Positions 21,380 through 29,637 of a stretch of DNA of 32,852 nucleotides are shown piece by piece; within the stretch, counting starts at the first letter, position 1; each line of letters opens with the position of its first letter. The stretch covers positions 1-32,852 of the forward strand of contig NZ_JARYGZ010000007.1 of NCBI RefSeq assembly GCF_029906645.1. Direction: 5' to 3'. Origin of the DNA: Sphingomonas oryzagri (GTDB taxonomy: Bacteria; Pseudomonadota; Alphaproteobacteria; Sphingomonadales; Sphingomonadaceae). The position numbers and the translations under genes are program-made. The notes beneath the pieces are model-generated. The model made no database searches, was not told where the DNA came from, and worked only from the letters and a program-made list of their open reading frames with translations.

Positions 21380-22102
21380 ATGGCCGCAGCCTCCCTCTTC
21401 GAAATCGCAACCGGCGTGCAGCATAAGGCGCAACGCAGCTTCCAGTTCGTGCGCCGGCACAGCTATTACGCCAACGATCGCCGCGCCCTGTCCATGTGGA
21501 AGCCGCTCGACCTGCAGGCGGCCTCGATCAGCCAACGCCTGCGCGCGGCCGAGGAATATGAGCGGCTGAATCGCGAGCCGGGCAAGCGCAACGGGCCGCT
21601 CGGGCACATCGCGATCGAGGTGCTGCGCGCGATGTATCGCGTCGTCTGCCGCAAGACGGGACGGCTGGAGCCGTCGATCGCCTACCTCGAGGAGAAGCTG
21701 CACCGCTCGCGCGCCGCGATCGTGCGCGCGCTTGATGCGCTGAAGCGGCACGGCTTCCTCGATTGGGTTCGCCGCAGCGAGCCGATCGAGGATGCGGGCC
21801 AAGGCCCGCAGGTGAAACAGATCACCAACGCCTACGCGCTGCTCATCCCGCACAAGGCGATGCAGTTTATCAAGCACATGGCCAAGGCCGCGCCGCTGCC
21901 CGTGGACGACGAGGACCGGCGCAAGGCAGCTAAGGCCGAGCATGAGGCGATGCTCGCGTCCCTGCCCACCCAGGAGCTGCCTGCGCAGCTCGTAGACGAC
22001 CGCACATTGTCGGAGGTTCTTTCGAGCCTAGGCGCCTCTCTCTCTGTGTCTGACGCGAGTTCACCGAAGAGCCTCAATCCGACCCGAAAGGTTCAAGAAT
22101 AA
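21380..22102 (+). CDS. Winged-helix protein, possible second replication protein
   Basis: The 240-residue protein from ATG 21380 has a conserved N-terminal region (FVRRHSYYANDRRALSMWKP), the segment RNGPLGHIAIEVLRAMYRVV and a winged helix at ~100-132 (PSIAYLEEKLHRSRAAIVRA, then LDALKRHGFLDWVRR). This layout is seen in sphingomonad plasmid and phage proteins labelled replication protein A or helix-turn-helix protein. It is the last early gene and ends in a terminator, close to the cos region. It could start phage-mode replication in place of the absent P2 gpA, or be a regulator. The assignment is inference. Confidence 0.6.
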   Translation: MAAASLFEIATGVQHKAQRSFQFVRRHSYYANDRRALSMWKPLDLQAASISQRLRAAEEYERLNREPGKRNGPLGHIAIEVLRAMYRVVCRKTGRLEPSIAYLEEKLHRSRAAIVRALDALKRHGFLDWVRRSEPIEDAGQGPQVKQITNAYALLIPHKAMQFIKHMAKAAPLPVDDEDRRKAAKAEHEAMLASLPTQELPAQLVDDRTLSEVLSSLGASLSVSDASSPKSLNPTRKVQE

Positions 22103-22128
22103 AAGGAACGCCTACCGGCGTGCGTTTT
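22101..22128 (+). terminator. Terminator of the early operon
   Basis: AAAAGGAACGCC and GGCGTGCGTTTT pair at 10 of 12 positions around loop TACC, ending in TTTT, immediately after the stop codon. Confidence 0.65.
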
Positions 22129-22290
22129 GGAAGGAGATAGGCCCCACATACCCCTGACGAAGATCCCTAGAAGCGATGTCGACCGGCCGGCTTTGGCCGG
22201 CCGGGGTGCACCCACGGGGCGCATGCGTCTTGCGTCGCGCCCGCCAGAGGCGCACCGTGCGCGGCAGGCGTCGGGATGCGGGTTCTAGGT

Positions 22291-22380
22291 GCATCAAACC
22301 GCAACGCGCTGAGCGGCCTCCACAGCGCAAATACGGCCCCATTTTCCGGGGCCGGCATCAAAATCCGAAAATGCATCAAA
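22291..22380 (+). repeat. Direct repeats left of cos, possible terminase-binding sites
   Basis: GCATCAAA occurs at 22291-22298, 22355-22362 and 22373-22380. The first and third extend to TGCATCAAACC. Small terminases often bind short repeats beside cos. Confidence 0.45.
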
Positions 22381-22400
22381 CCCGCATTGAAAAGTGGGCG

Positions 22401-22422
22401 GGCGAGGAGGGGGGAAAAGCGC
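22401..22422 (+). other. P2-like cohesive end (cos) candidate
   Basis: GGCGAGGAGGGGGGAAAAGC followed by GC closely resembles the P2 cohesive end GGCGAGGCGGGGAAAGCAC (quoted from memory): GGCGAGG, a G run, an A run and GC in the same order. It lies between the early genes and the Q-P operon, as P2 cos does. It would be cut by gpP/gpM. Confidence 0.65.
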
Positions 22423-22667
22423 GCAAAAAGGGGGTGGCACCCCGCCTCGCGCGGCCCCGCGCGGGCCTCGGAATGGCCCCGCCGCGCCCGCCTGCTGCCG
22501 AGGGCGAACGATCGGCGACGCGAGGCATGCAAGCCACCCTCGCGCGGCCGAGGCGCTGAGAGGGCTTTAAATCGGCTCTGTGGGGAATGGGTCGCGATCG
22601 GCATGGCGGCCGGATCGTCCAGGCGCTCGATGCCGGCGCCGATCAGCCGCGAGGCGGCCGAGCTGGT

Positions 22668-22702
22668 GGACTAGATCCGGCGCGGGCGCGCGGATCTAGT
22701 CC
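22668..22702 (-). terminator. 12-bp hairpin after the methylase gene
   Basis: GGACTAGATCCG (22668-22679) and CGGATCTAGTCC (22691-22702) pair perfectly around an 11-base G/C loop, ten bases beyond the stop of the leftward methylase. It likely terminates the P-Q-methylase transcript before cos. Confidence 0.55.
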
Positions 22703-22712
22703 GCCCCGCCGA

Positions 22713-23543
22713 TCAGCCGATCGGGAAGTTGCTGATGATCAGCTCACCGGCCGGCCGGGCCTCGGCGCCGACGGTGTAGGTCGTGACGATCGGCGCGATG
22801 TGGAAGCGCGCGAACGTCTCGCGCACCTCGGGCCGATCGTTGATCGAGAGGATGAACCTGCCGGCGATGCCGGCGAGCTGCTCGGCCAGCTGGGCGAAGT
22901 CGGCGCGGCCGAACACGTCGGGGCCGTAATCGTCCTCGCAACCCCAATAGGGCGGGTCGAGATAGAACAGCGTCCCCGGCCTATCATATCGCCGGATGAA
23001 GTCGGCATAGCCCAGCTGCTCGATGACGACGCCGGCAAGCCGGCGATGGAGATCCGCGATCATGGCATCCAGCTTGCTGGCATTGAACCGGGCTGGGCCG
23101 GCGACATCGACGCCGAACGTCCGGCCCTTCACCTTCCCGCCGAACGCGAGCCGCTGCAGATACAGGAATCTCGCCGCGCGGTTGAAGTCGGTGAGGCCTG
23201 CGCGGATCGGGTCGATCGCCCGCAGCCGGTCGAATTCCGCCCGGCTGGTGATCCACCAACGCTGCAGGTAGGCCGCGAATTCCGGACCATGCTCGCGCAG
23301 CACGCGGAACAGGTTGGCGACGTCGGCCGACACGTCGTTGATGACCTCGGCCTTCGGCCGGCGCGATCGGCGCAGGAAGATGCCGCCCATGCCAACGAAC
23401 GGCTCGGCATAGGTGTCGCACGGTATCTCGTCGATGATCGCGGTGAGGCGCCGCGCGAGGTTGCGCTTGCCCCCGATATAGCCGGCAATCGGCGCGGACG
23501 GGCGAATTGTGTAAAAGTGTGGAAAGTTCAAGCAGGCACTCAT
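22713..23543 (-). CDS. D12-class adenine DNA methyltransferase (Dam-like)
   Basis: The product is 276 residues from ATG 23543 (MSACLNFPHFYTIRPSAPIA). Motif X region GYIGGKRNL (21-29), SAM motif EPFVGMGG (47-54) and catalytic DPPYWG (196-201) place it in the D12/alpha class with Dam. It transfers a methyl group to adenine N6. An in-frame TTG at 23681 overlaps the portal stop and would add 46 Arg/Ser-rich residues read through four hairpins, so the shorter start is preferred though not proved. It lies at the end of the P-Q transcript beside cos, so methylation may mark DNA for, or before, packaging. Confidence 0.9.
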   Translation of the reverse strand: MSACLNFPHFYTIRPSAPIAGYIGGKRNLARRLTAIIDEIPCDTYAEPFVGMGGIFLRRSRRPKAEVINDVSADVANLFRVLREHGPEFAAYLQRWWITSRAEFDRLRAIDPIRAGLTDFNRAARFLYLQRLAFGGKVKGRTFGVDVAGPARFNASKLDAMIADLHRRLAGVVIEQLGYADFIRRYDRPGTLFYLDPPYWGCEDDYGPDVFGRADFAQLAEQLAGIAGRFILSINDRPEVRETFARFHIAPIVTTYTVGAEARPAGELIISNFPIG

Positions 23544-23548
23544 ATGGG

Positions 23549-23648
23549 TTCGCCGCCCGATGATCCGGGCGATGGGCTGACCGGTGAAAGCCGGTCGGGA
23601 CGAGTGCCTGCTCGTCGGTGAACCGCGTTGGTAGCGCGGTTCCCCCCG
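23549..23648 (-). promoter_or_regulatory. Four-hairpin leader before the methylase
   Basis: On the minus strand, in order: GAACCGCG/CGCGGTTC, GACGAG/CTCGTC, GACCGG/CCGGTC and CGCCCG/CGGGCG, each with a 6-7 base loop, fill the ~134 bp between the portal stop and the methylase ATG. A structured leader or attenuator is likely; no known riboswitch is recognised. Confidence 0.55.
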
Positions 23649-23677
23649 CCCGGCGCGGCCGGACGGGGAAGATAGGG

Positions 23678-24718
23678 TCAAGCCTTGGCGGGCGTGCCGG
23701 CGAGAGGGACGCGGGCCGCGAATTTCACGGCCTCCACGCCGATCTGCTCGTTGATGTCGAGCAGCGCAGCCTGAATGGGCGTGATCTCCAGCTCGTCGAA
23801 CATGTCGGTCGCCTGCAGGGGATTGCCGAACCCGCTCGATCCCTGCGCCGGCACAATGCCGAGCAGCTGGGGCGGCACGCGGTGCGCTGCAAGGATGTCG
23901 TCGCGCGACGTCCCCTTGATGCCGAGGAATTCGTCACTGGCGCCGAGCTGGGCGATCGGGATGATCTTGATCTCGGTATCTTTGCCCTCGGGCGTCTGCA
24001 CGAACAGCGATCGGAAATTGCCCGGTCCCTTCGACCGGCGCAGCGCTTCCTTCAGTGTGTCCGTGTCGATATTGGTAAACTGGCCCTTGGCGTGCATGAT
24101 ATAGCCCGCGTGACTGCCATTCTCATAATATTTACGCCGAAATAGCGTCGCCGCTTCATTGAGAAAGGCCGACTGCAGGGCGGACACATATTCGGGGATG
24201 CCGTAATATTCCTGATTTAGATCGGGCTGCGTGATCTGGATGACTTGCGTGTCGAATTCGACCGGCGACACGCCGTTTTCCAGATAGAAGAATTGCCCAT
24301 CCTCCAGCCCGCGCCGGGTGTATTTCGCAAGCGCGTGGTCGAGCCGCAGCACGCCCCCCAACCGGTTGACCCGCACCTCCAGATATCCGTTCGCAAGGAC
24401 GAGATAGTCCTGCACCAGCGCGGCGAAGGCCTTCCGGCTCAGCCAGCGCGACGGAATGAAGGCCGAGATCAGCCGGTTGCGCTTCAGTTGCATCGCCGAG
24501 CTGTGGTGCGGCGATGCCCAATAGGCCCGCGCGAGGCCTTCCATCGGGAGCGGCGGTTCCCAATATTGGCCGTTGTTCACGCACTCGCACATGTCGAGGA
24601 TCGCGCGGCGCCCGCCAAGCACCGGTTCCGGATCTCCGAAGCTGAACGCCTGCACGGGGCTGGGCTGGGCGGCGATCGTCGTCGCCTCTGCGCGATTGTC
24701 GTTCGCGAACGTCGTCAC
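23678..24718 (-). CDS. Q: Portal protein gpQ
   Basis: The 346-residue protein is a PBSX/P2-family portal: EPPLPMEGLARAYWASPHHS at ~55-74, DYLVLANGYLEVRVNRLGG, then YGIPEYVSALQSAFLNEAAT and the C-terminal DDILAAHRVPPQLLGIVPAQ and GFGNPLQATDMFDELEI motifs. Twelve copies form the DNA channel at one head vertex. The ATG (24716-24718) overlaps the terminase stop. Length equals P2 gpQ (about 344 aa). Intact. Confidence 0.95.
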   Translation of the reverse strand: MTTFANDNRAEATTIAAQPSPVQAFSFGDPEPVLGGRRAILDMCECVNNGQYWEPPLPMEGLARAYWASPHHSSAMQLKRNRLISAFIPSRWLSRKAFAALVQDYLVLANGYLEVRVNRLGGVLRLDHALAKYTRRGLEDGQFFYLENGVSPVEFDTQVIQITQPDLNQEYYGIPEYVSALQSAFLNEAATLFRRKYYENGSHAGYIMHAKGQFTNIDTDTLKEALRRSKGPGNFRSLFVQTPEGKDTEIKIIPIAQLGASDEFLGIKGTSRDDILAAHRVPPQLLGIVPAQGSSGFGNPLQATDMFDELEITPIQAALLDINEQIGVEAVKFAARVPLAGTPAKA

Positions 24719-26565
24719 TCAATAACCTCCATGGACCCCTTCGGGCGTTCCTTGCCGTCGAGCGGCTCGTTCATGAGAATGTGCATCACCGCCCAGGCGA
24801 GATCCGCGTGGCCCTCGCCGACGGCGCGGCCGGCCTTGAAGGTGACGTTGCGGCCCGACGTCGTCAGCGTCTTCTTGATCGAGATGAAGGCGGAGATCAG
24901 GTCGTTCCAGCCAAGGTCGAACGCCATGCGGCCGCGCCGGATGACGTTCTGCGCCTTCATGATCATCTGCGCCTTGAATTCGAGCGAATATTCGAGGCGG
25001 ACAACGCCGCGCACGCCGCTGTCCGGCTTGGCGAGCAACTGGTAGACGGCCGAGCCGATCCCGCTCGCGTCCACGCCGACATAGGTGCAATTGTATCGCG
25101 ACAGCGTCGCCTTGATGAAGGCGGCCTGCTGCTCATAGTCGAGGCCGCGCAGCTGGTGCTTTTCGAGCAGGCGGAAGGTGCCACCCTCGTTCAACGGGGG
25201 CGCGGCGATCACCAGCGCCGCGTTGTCGCCGTCCTCGCTCTCCTGCGGGTCGTAGCCGGCCCACACCTCACGATCCCCATAGGGGCGCGCGGCCTCAAGA
25301 TCGACGTCGGCCCAATCGACCATCGCATCGACGCCGCAGGCGGTAAGATCGTTGAATTTGAAGGCCGAGAGGCTGTCGTCGACGAAATTGCAGAGGAACA
25401 GGTTGGCGAATTCGTCATCCGCATATTCGTCGCGCAGCTCGTCGATGTCGAACAGATCGCAGCCCTGCGCCTCGGCATCGAGCACGGTGACGATGTGGCG
25501 CCAGATCTTGTCCGGCCCGATCGCACCGTCCTTCAGCGCGTCATGGCTGACATCCAGCTCGACGCGGTCCTCTTTCTTCCGGCGCCGGTTGCGACGCTCG
25601 CCCGTCCAATAGGGATAGGCCGGATGCGCGACCGTGGACGGCGTGGAAAAATAGGTCTTCCGCCACTTCTTGTGGGTCGCCATGCCCGAGGCGACCTTGT
25701 TGAGTTCCTCGAAATTGTGGACCCAGAAGAATTCGTCGAAGTAGAAGTTGCCGTGACGGCCCTGCGCGGTGCGGAAATTGGTGCCGAGGAAGTGCAGTTC
25801 GGCCGCTGCCTCTTCGTCGGGCCGCAGCTCGCTGGTGATCATCATCGGATCGCCAGACAACGTCACGCCCACCAGCTTGGCGAAGCTGATGATATAGCTC
25901 TTGAATTGGTACGCCTGCGCCTTCGACGCCGACAGGAAGATCTGGTTGCGCCCCGTCTCGATCGCGTCGATCAGCGCTTCGAACGCGAAATAGTAGGTCG
26001 CGCCGATCTGGCGCGACTTCAGGATCATGCGCGTGCGGAGGGACGAGCTGGCGTACCAGCTTTCCTGATATCCGTAGAGGCCGGCTTCGAAGATGCGCTT
26101 CAGCTCGGCCGCCTGCTCGGCGGTGAAATGGTTCTTCTTCGGCTTCTTGCGCGGGCCGGCGTTGCGGTTGCCGACCTTCTCGTTGAGATCGCCCTCGTGG
26201 CCGTCCGGCTCGTTGAAGCGGCGCACGCGGGCAAGCTGGGCCACCTGTCGGCCGAGGAGATCGATCTCCTTATAGTCGGCGCCGGTCTTCTGGTCCTTCA
26301 GCACCAGGCGCTGCCAGCGGACTTCTAGGCAGTCCTCCATGCGGCGCAGGAAATCGACGCTGTCCCACTGGTCGCGCTGTTTCCACGCCTCGATCGTCGC
26401 GCGGGGGTGCGGCTTGCCCTTGTCATTGACGATGCCGAGCTGCTCCAGTTCTTCGGCGATCTCCGTGATCCCCCAGCCGAGCCAGAACAAGCTGCGCGCG
26501 CGGCGCCGCGCGTCGAGGACACGCGGCATAAGCGGGGGAATGACGGGTTCGGGCGGGGCGGCCAT
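24715..26565 (-). CDS. P: Large terminase ATPase/nuclease gpP
   Basis: The 616-residue protein has an N-terminal helix-turn-helix-like part (~25-60), an atypical Walker A SRQIGAT (184-190), Walker B FYFDEFF (274-280) and a C-terminal RNase H-like nuclease starting at GYDP (437-440) with VGVDASGIG (~496-504). It cuts cos and pumps DNA into the prohead with gpM. Size agrees with P2 gpP (590 aa). It is transcribed leftward, divergent from O, from the region holding the 26606 dyad. Its stop overlaps Q. Confidence 0.95.
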   Translation of the reverse strand: MAAPPEPVIPPLMPRVLDARRRARSLFWLGWGITEIAEELEQLGIVNDKGKPHPRATIEAWKQRDQWDSVDFLRRMEDCLEVRWQRLVLKDQKTGADYKEIDLLGRQVAQLARVRRFNEPDGHEGDLNEKVGNRNAGPRKKPKKNHFTAEQAAELKRIFEAGLYGYQESWYASSSLRTRMILKSRQIGATYYFAFEALIDAIETGRNQIFLSASKAQAYQFKSYIISFAKLVGVTLSGDPMMITSELRPDEEAAAELHFLGTNFRTAQGRHGNFYFDEFFWVHNFEELNKVASGMATHKKWRKTYFSTPSTVAHPAYPYWTGERRNRRRKKEDRVELDVSHDALKDGAIGPDKIWRHIVTVLDAEAQGCDLFDIDELRDEYADDEFANLFLCNFVDDSLSAFKFNDLTACGVDAMVDWADVDLEAARPYGDREVWAGYDPQESEDGDNAALVIAAPPLNEGGTFRLLEKHQLRGLDYEQQAAFIKATLSRYNCTYVGVDASGIGSAVYQLLAKPDSGVRGVVRLEYSLEFKAQMIMKAQNVIRRGRMAFDLGWNDLISAFISIKKTLTTSGRNVTFKAGRAVGEGHADLAWAVMHILMNEPLDGKERPKGSMEVIE

Positions 26566-26605
26566 GCCGCAACCCTATGAGGCGGGCCGCAGCCTACGGA
26601 GTGGC

Positions 26606-26634
26606 GGCTATTGTGGGAGCGCCTTTCACAAGAG
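26606..26634. promoter_or_regulatory. Late activator site, copy 2, between divergent P and O
   Basis: TTGTGGGAGCGCCTTTCACAA within a 29-bp element nearly identical to 7298-7326. Its centre is about 100 bp before the O start and about 55 bp before the P start, so one dyad may serve both directions. Confidence 0.7.
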
Positions 26635-26718
26635 GCGCTGATTGCGAGCATCGGCCAAATCGAGGCTTCTGGATGCGTCGAAACGCAAACCGCCGCACCC
26701 GAGGTTCACAAGTCCACA

Positions 26719-27522
26719 ATGGCCAAATCGAAGCCCTTCCGCGCCTTCGTCGAAGGTAACACCATCAGCGACGGCCGGGAGATCACGGCCGACATGATCG
26801 ATGAGATCGTCGAGACCTTCGATCCCGAGACCTATACGCCGCGCATCAACATCGAGCATACGTCGTTCACCGGCTATGGCGATGTCGTCGCGGTCTTCGC
26901 CCAGGACGATCAGATCCGCATCGCCGGCAAGCTCGAAAAGCGCCGCGCGCTGTACGCCACGATCGAGGGCAACGATCAGCTGCTCGCGCTGGTGAAGGCC
27001 GATCAGAAGCCCTTCCCGTCCGTCGAGATCACCGACGACTATGCCGGCACCGGACTGACCGGTCTCACCGGTTTCGCCTTCACCGACAATCCGGCGTCGA
27101 TCGCGACGCAGCGCGCCATGTTCTCGCGCGCCAAGGCGACCGGCGCGCTGATCGCGGCCGGCACCGATGCCGTGGCCCTCGAATTCGAGGACGCGCCAGT
27201 CGAGGACAAGGCGACCGGTGCCTTTGCGGCGTTCATGACCAAGCTGACCGGCCTCCTGCCCTCGAAGGAACCGGAGCCGAAGAAGGCGCCGAAGGTCGAG
27301 CCGAAGGGCGACGGCACCGATTTCGCGGCCGTGATGGCCGAGGGCTTCGCCGCGATCGGCGAGCAGTTTTCGGCCCTGCAGAAGTCCGTGTCCGACCCGG
27401 TCGCTGCGCTGACCGCCCGCTTCAACAAGCTGGAGCAGGATCTCGCGAACACCGAGGCCGCCCCGACCCAGCGCCGCAAGCCGTCCTCGGGCGGCACCGG
27501 CCGGGTCGCCGCGGACTTCTGA
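26719..27522 (+). CDS. O: Capsid scaffold/protease gpO
   Basis: The product is 267 residues from ATG 26719 (MAKSKPFRAFVEGNTISDGR). It matches P2 gpO: the N-terminal protease half with INIEHTSFTGYGDVVAVFAQ and PFPSVEITDDYAGTGLTGLT, and a C-terminal coiled scaffold (FAAIGEQFSALQKSVSDPVA, then ARFNKLEQDLANTE). gpO organises gpN into T=7 shells and cleaves itself and other head proteins. A longer frame to 26611 runs through the promoter dyad and is rejected. First gene of the rightward late operon. Confidence 0.93.
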   Translation: MAKSKPFRAFVEGNTISDGREITADMIDEIVETFDPETYTPRINIEHTSFTGYGDVVAVFAQDDQIRIAGKLEKRRALYATIEGNDQLLALVKADQKPFPSVEITDDYAGTGLTGLTGFAFTDNPASIATQRAMFSRAKATGALIAAGTDAVALEFEDAPVEDKATGAFAAFMTKLTGLLPSKEPEPKKAPKVEPKGDGTDFAAVMAEGFAAIGEQFSALQKSVSDPVAALTARFNKLEQDLANTEAAPTQRRKPSSGGTGRVAADF

Positions 27523-27579
27523 TCGAAGCCGCCCAGCCCCCTCTCACCCCGTTTCCCCTCCCCGGAGCAATCGAACCCA

Positions 27580-28689
27580 ATGCTCGAACATACCGAAATC
27601 GCTGTCGCCACCTACATGGCGAACGTCGCCAAGGCGAACGGCGTTGCCGACACCGGCAAGAAGAAGTTCACCGTCTCGCCTGCGATCCAGCAGAAGATCG
27701 TTACCCGCCTGCGTCTCACCTCGAGCTTCCTGAGCATGGTGAACGTGACGCTGGTCGCCGCGCAGGAAGGTGAGAAGCTGGGCGTCGGCGCCACGCGCCC
27801 GATCGCTGGTCGCACCAACACCAACACGCCGGGCAACCGCCGCATCGCGACGGACCCGACCAGCACGACGCGTCTCAATACCTATCGCTGCGAGAAGACC
27901 GACAGCGACTACGCGTTCAAGTACGACAAGCTCGATTCCTGGGCGCACATTCCGGAATTCGAGAAGCTCCTGCAGGAAGCCGTGCTGACCCAGCAGGGCA
28001 TCGACAAGATCATGATCGCGTTCAACGGCACGCACGTTGCGGCGGACACGGATAAGGACACCTATCCGCTCCTGCAGGACGTGAACGTGGGCTGGATCCA
28101 GCAGCTGCGCACCGATGCACCCGAGCGGATCATCAGCTACGGCGAGAAGGACCCTCAGACGAAGGACGCGGGCGGCAACGTCACCCATACCGGCTCGATC
28201 ATCGTCAAGGCGGATGGGACCGGCGATTACGTCAATCTCGACGCACTCGTCACCGACATGAAGCAGCTGCTCGACGAGCGGACCCGCACGGCTACCGATC
28301 TGGTCGTGATCCTCGGCGCTAACCTCGCCGGCAAGCGCACCTTCACGCTGGTCAGCTCGGCCGGCAACGACGCGGAGAAGGCGCTCGCGCTCGACGTGCT
28401 GCGCGGCAAGGATACCATCGGCGGTCTGCCGTCGATGCAGGTACCCTACTTCCCCGCGAACGCGATCATGATCACGTCGCTGAAGAACCTGTCGATCTAC
28501 CTGCAGATCGGCTCGCAGCGTCGAATGCTCCGCGATGAGCCGGATTACGATCAGCTCGCCAACTATGAGTCCTTCAACGAGGACTATGTGATCGAGGATT
28601 ACGGCAAGATCGCCTTCGCCGAGAATATCGATCTCGAAGGCGACGGCGAGATCGCCAACGTTCCGGAGGAAGAGGGCGAAGGAGCCTAA
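27580..28689 (+). CDS. N: Major capsid protein gpN
   Basis: The 369-residue protein is a P2-family HK97-fold capsid protein: KKKFTVSPAIQQKIVTRLRL at ~27-46, SSFLSMVNVTLVAAQEGEKL, SDYAFKYDKLDSWAHIPEFE, and a C-terminal region LANYESFNEDYVIEDYGKIA. P2 gpN has 357 residues and loses 31 N-terminal residues during maturation; a similar trim is plausible here. GGAGCAA about ten bases upstream serves as ribosome site. No gene lies in the 57 bp before it. Confidence 0.95.
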   Translation: MLEHTEIAVATYMANVAKANGVADTGKKKFTVSPAIQQKIVTRLRLTSSFLSMVNVTLVAAQEGEKLGVGATRPIAGRTNTNTPGNRRIATDPTSTTRLNTYRCEKTDSDYAFKYDKLDSWAHIPEFEKLLQEAVLTQQGIDKIMIAFNGTHVAADTDKDTYPLLQDVNVGWIQQLRTDAPERIISYGEKDPQTKDAGGNVTHTGSIIVKADGTGDYVNLDALVTDMKQLLDERTRTATDLVVILGANLAGKRTFTLVSSAGNDAEKALALDVLRGKDTIGGLPSMQVPYFPANAIMITSLKNLSIYLQIGSQRRMLRDEPDYDQLANYESFNEDYVIEDYGKIAFAENIDLEGDGEIANVPEEEGEGA

Positions 28690-28713
28690 TCGGCCCGTCC
28701 ACACCTCCTGATC

Positions 28714-28738
28714 GGCCGCGCGTGATCCGCGCGCGGCC
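28714..28738 (+). terminator. Hairpin between N and M
   Basis: GGCCGCGCG (28714-28722) and CGCGCGGCC (28730-28738) pair perfectly around TGATCCG. It may act as an attenuator lowering downstream expression relative to capsid, or protect the capsid message. Confidence 0.5.
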
Positions 28739-28764
28739 ACACCTTTCCACAGGACCCTATCACC

Positions 28765-29637
28765 ATGAGCCTCGCTCTTAGGCATCGCGCCCGAATTCTC
28801 GCTTCACAGATGGCGCCGAGTGCCGCAGCTGCTCATGGTGTGTCGGCTGGGCGCGTCGTCCCCGCTTCCCCCGCGCCCAGCCGGCCTTCCCCTTCCACCG
28901 CCGTCCCTGTCCCCCGCGATCCCGCTGCGATCATGGCGGCCCAGATGAAGCTGCGCCTCACCCACGATCTGCGCAGGCTGAAGGAAATCCAGTCGATCGA
29001 GCGCAAGATCGCCACGAAGCGCGAAATGCTGCCCGAATATGAGGCTTGGGTGGCCGGCCTGCTCGTGGCCGGCCAGCCCTCGGCCGGTGACGAAGTGCTG
29101 CCCACGATCATGGTCTGGAAGATCGATGTCGGCGACTATGCCGGCGCGATGCCGCTGATCGAGCATGTGTTTCGTCACCGGCTGGATCTGCCCGCCCGCT
29201 ACGAGCGCACGGCCTCGGCGCTGGTCGTTGAGGAGATCGCGATCGGCGCGATGAAGCTGCAGCTCGCGGGCGAAGCCGCGCCGCTCGGCATCCTGCAGGA
29301 GATCGAGGCCCTCACCGCGTCGGACGACATCCACGATCAGATCCGCGCGAAGATCCACAAGGCGATCGGCGTCGAGCTGGTCCGCGCGGCCGAGGCGATT
29401 TCGCCCACCGATCCCGCCGCCATGCCGGCCATCGAGCGCGCGCGCGCCGAGCTGGTCCGCGCCCAGGCACTCAACGATCGTGTCGGCGTGAAGGACAAGC
29501 TGCAGCGGCTCGACCGGCTGAAGAAGGCCGTCGAGGAATCGGCCGCCCCGCCCCGCAAGCCCGCCGTCGCCAAGAAGCCGGCGCCGGCCAAGGCCCCCGC
29601 GCGCAAGTCCCCTCTGAAGAAGGAAGCATCCGCTTGA
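28765..29637 (+). CDS. M: Small terminase subunit gpM
   Basis: The 290-residue protein matches P2 gpM in its centre: HDLRRLKEIQSIERKIATKR, EYEAWVAGLLVAGQPSAGDE, then MVWKIDVGDYAGAMPLIEHV. It has a Pro/Ala-rich N-terminal stretch (~15-55) and a long Lys/Pro/Ala tail (~265-290), so it is larger than P2 gpM (247 aa). It recognises cos and directs gpP. The Lys-rich tail may bind DNA. Its stop overlaps the next gene's TTG start. Confidence 0.93.
   Translation: MSLALRHRARILASQMAPSAAAAHGVSAGRVVPASPAPSRPSPSTAVPVPRDPAAIMAAQMKLRLTHDLRRLKEIQSIERKIATKREMLPEYEAWVAGLLVAGQPSAGDEVLPTIMVWKIDVGDYAGAMPLIEHVFRHRLDLPARYERTASALVVEEIAIGAMKLQLAGEAAPLGILQEIEALTASDDIHDQIRAKIHKAIGVELVRAAEAISPTDPAAMPAIERARAELVRAQALNDRVGVKDKLQRLDRLKKAVEESAAPPRKPAVAKKPAPAKAPARKSPLKKEASA

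Larger units (their letters stand above)
22129..22712. other. Gene-free region containing cos and structured repeats
   Basis: About 580 bp without a convincing gene: overlapping frames on both strands look like by-products of high GC. It holds a 9-bp hairpin CCGGCCGGC-TTTG-GCCGGCCGG (22183-22204), three GCATCAAA words, a GGCCCC/GGGGCC hairpin (about 22336-22353), the cos-like sequence and a 12-bp hairpin at its right end. In P2 the corresponding place beyond Q is cos. Confidence 0.7.

Noticed and set aside
22167-22674. Overlapping open frames on both strands in the cos region
   Set aside because: They have no ribosome sites, biased composition and coincide with hairpins and the cos-like sequence; no residue pattern suggests a protein.
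24781-26328. 515-aa plus-strand open frame opposite the terminase
   Set aside because: It is a high-GC shadow of the well-supported gpP gene.
27544-28785. 413-aa minus-strand open frame opposite the capsid gene
   Set aside because: Shadow of gpN; no family pattern.
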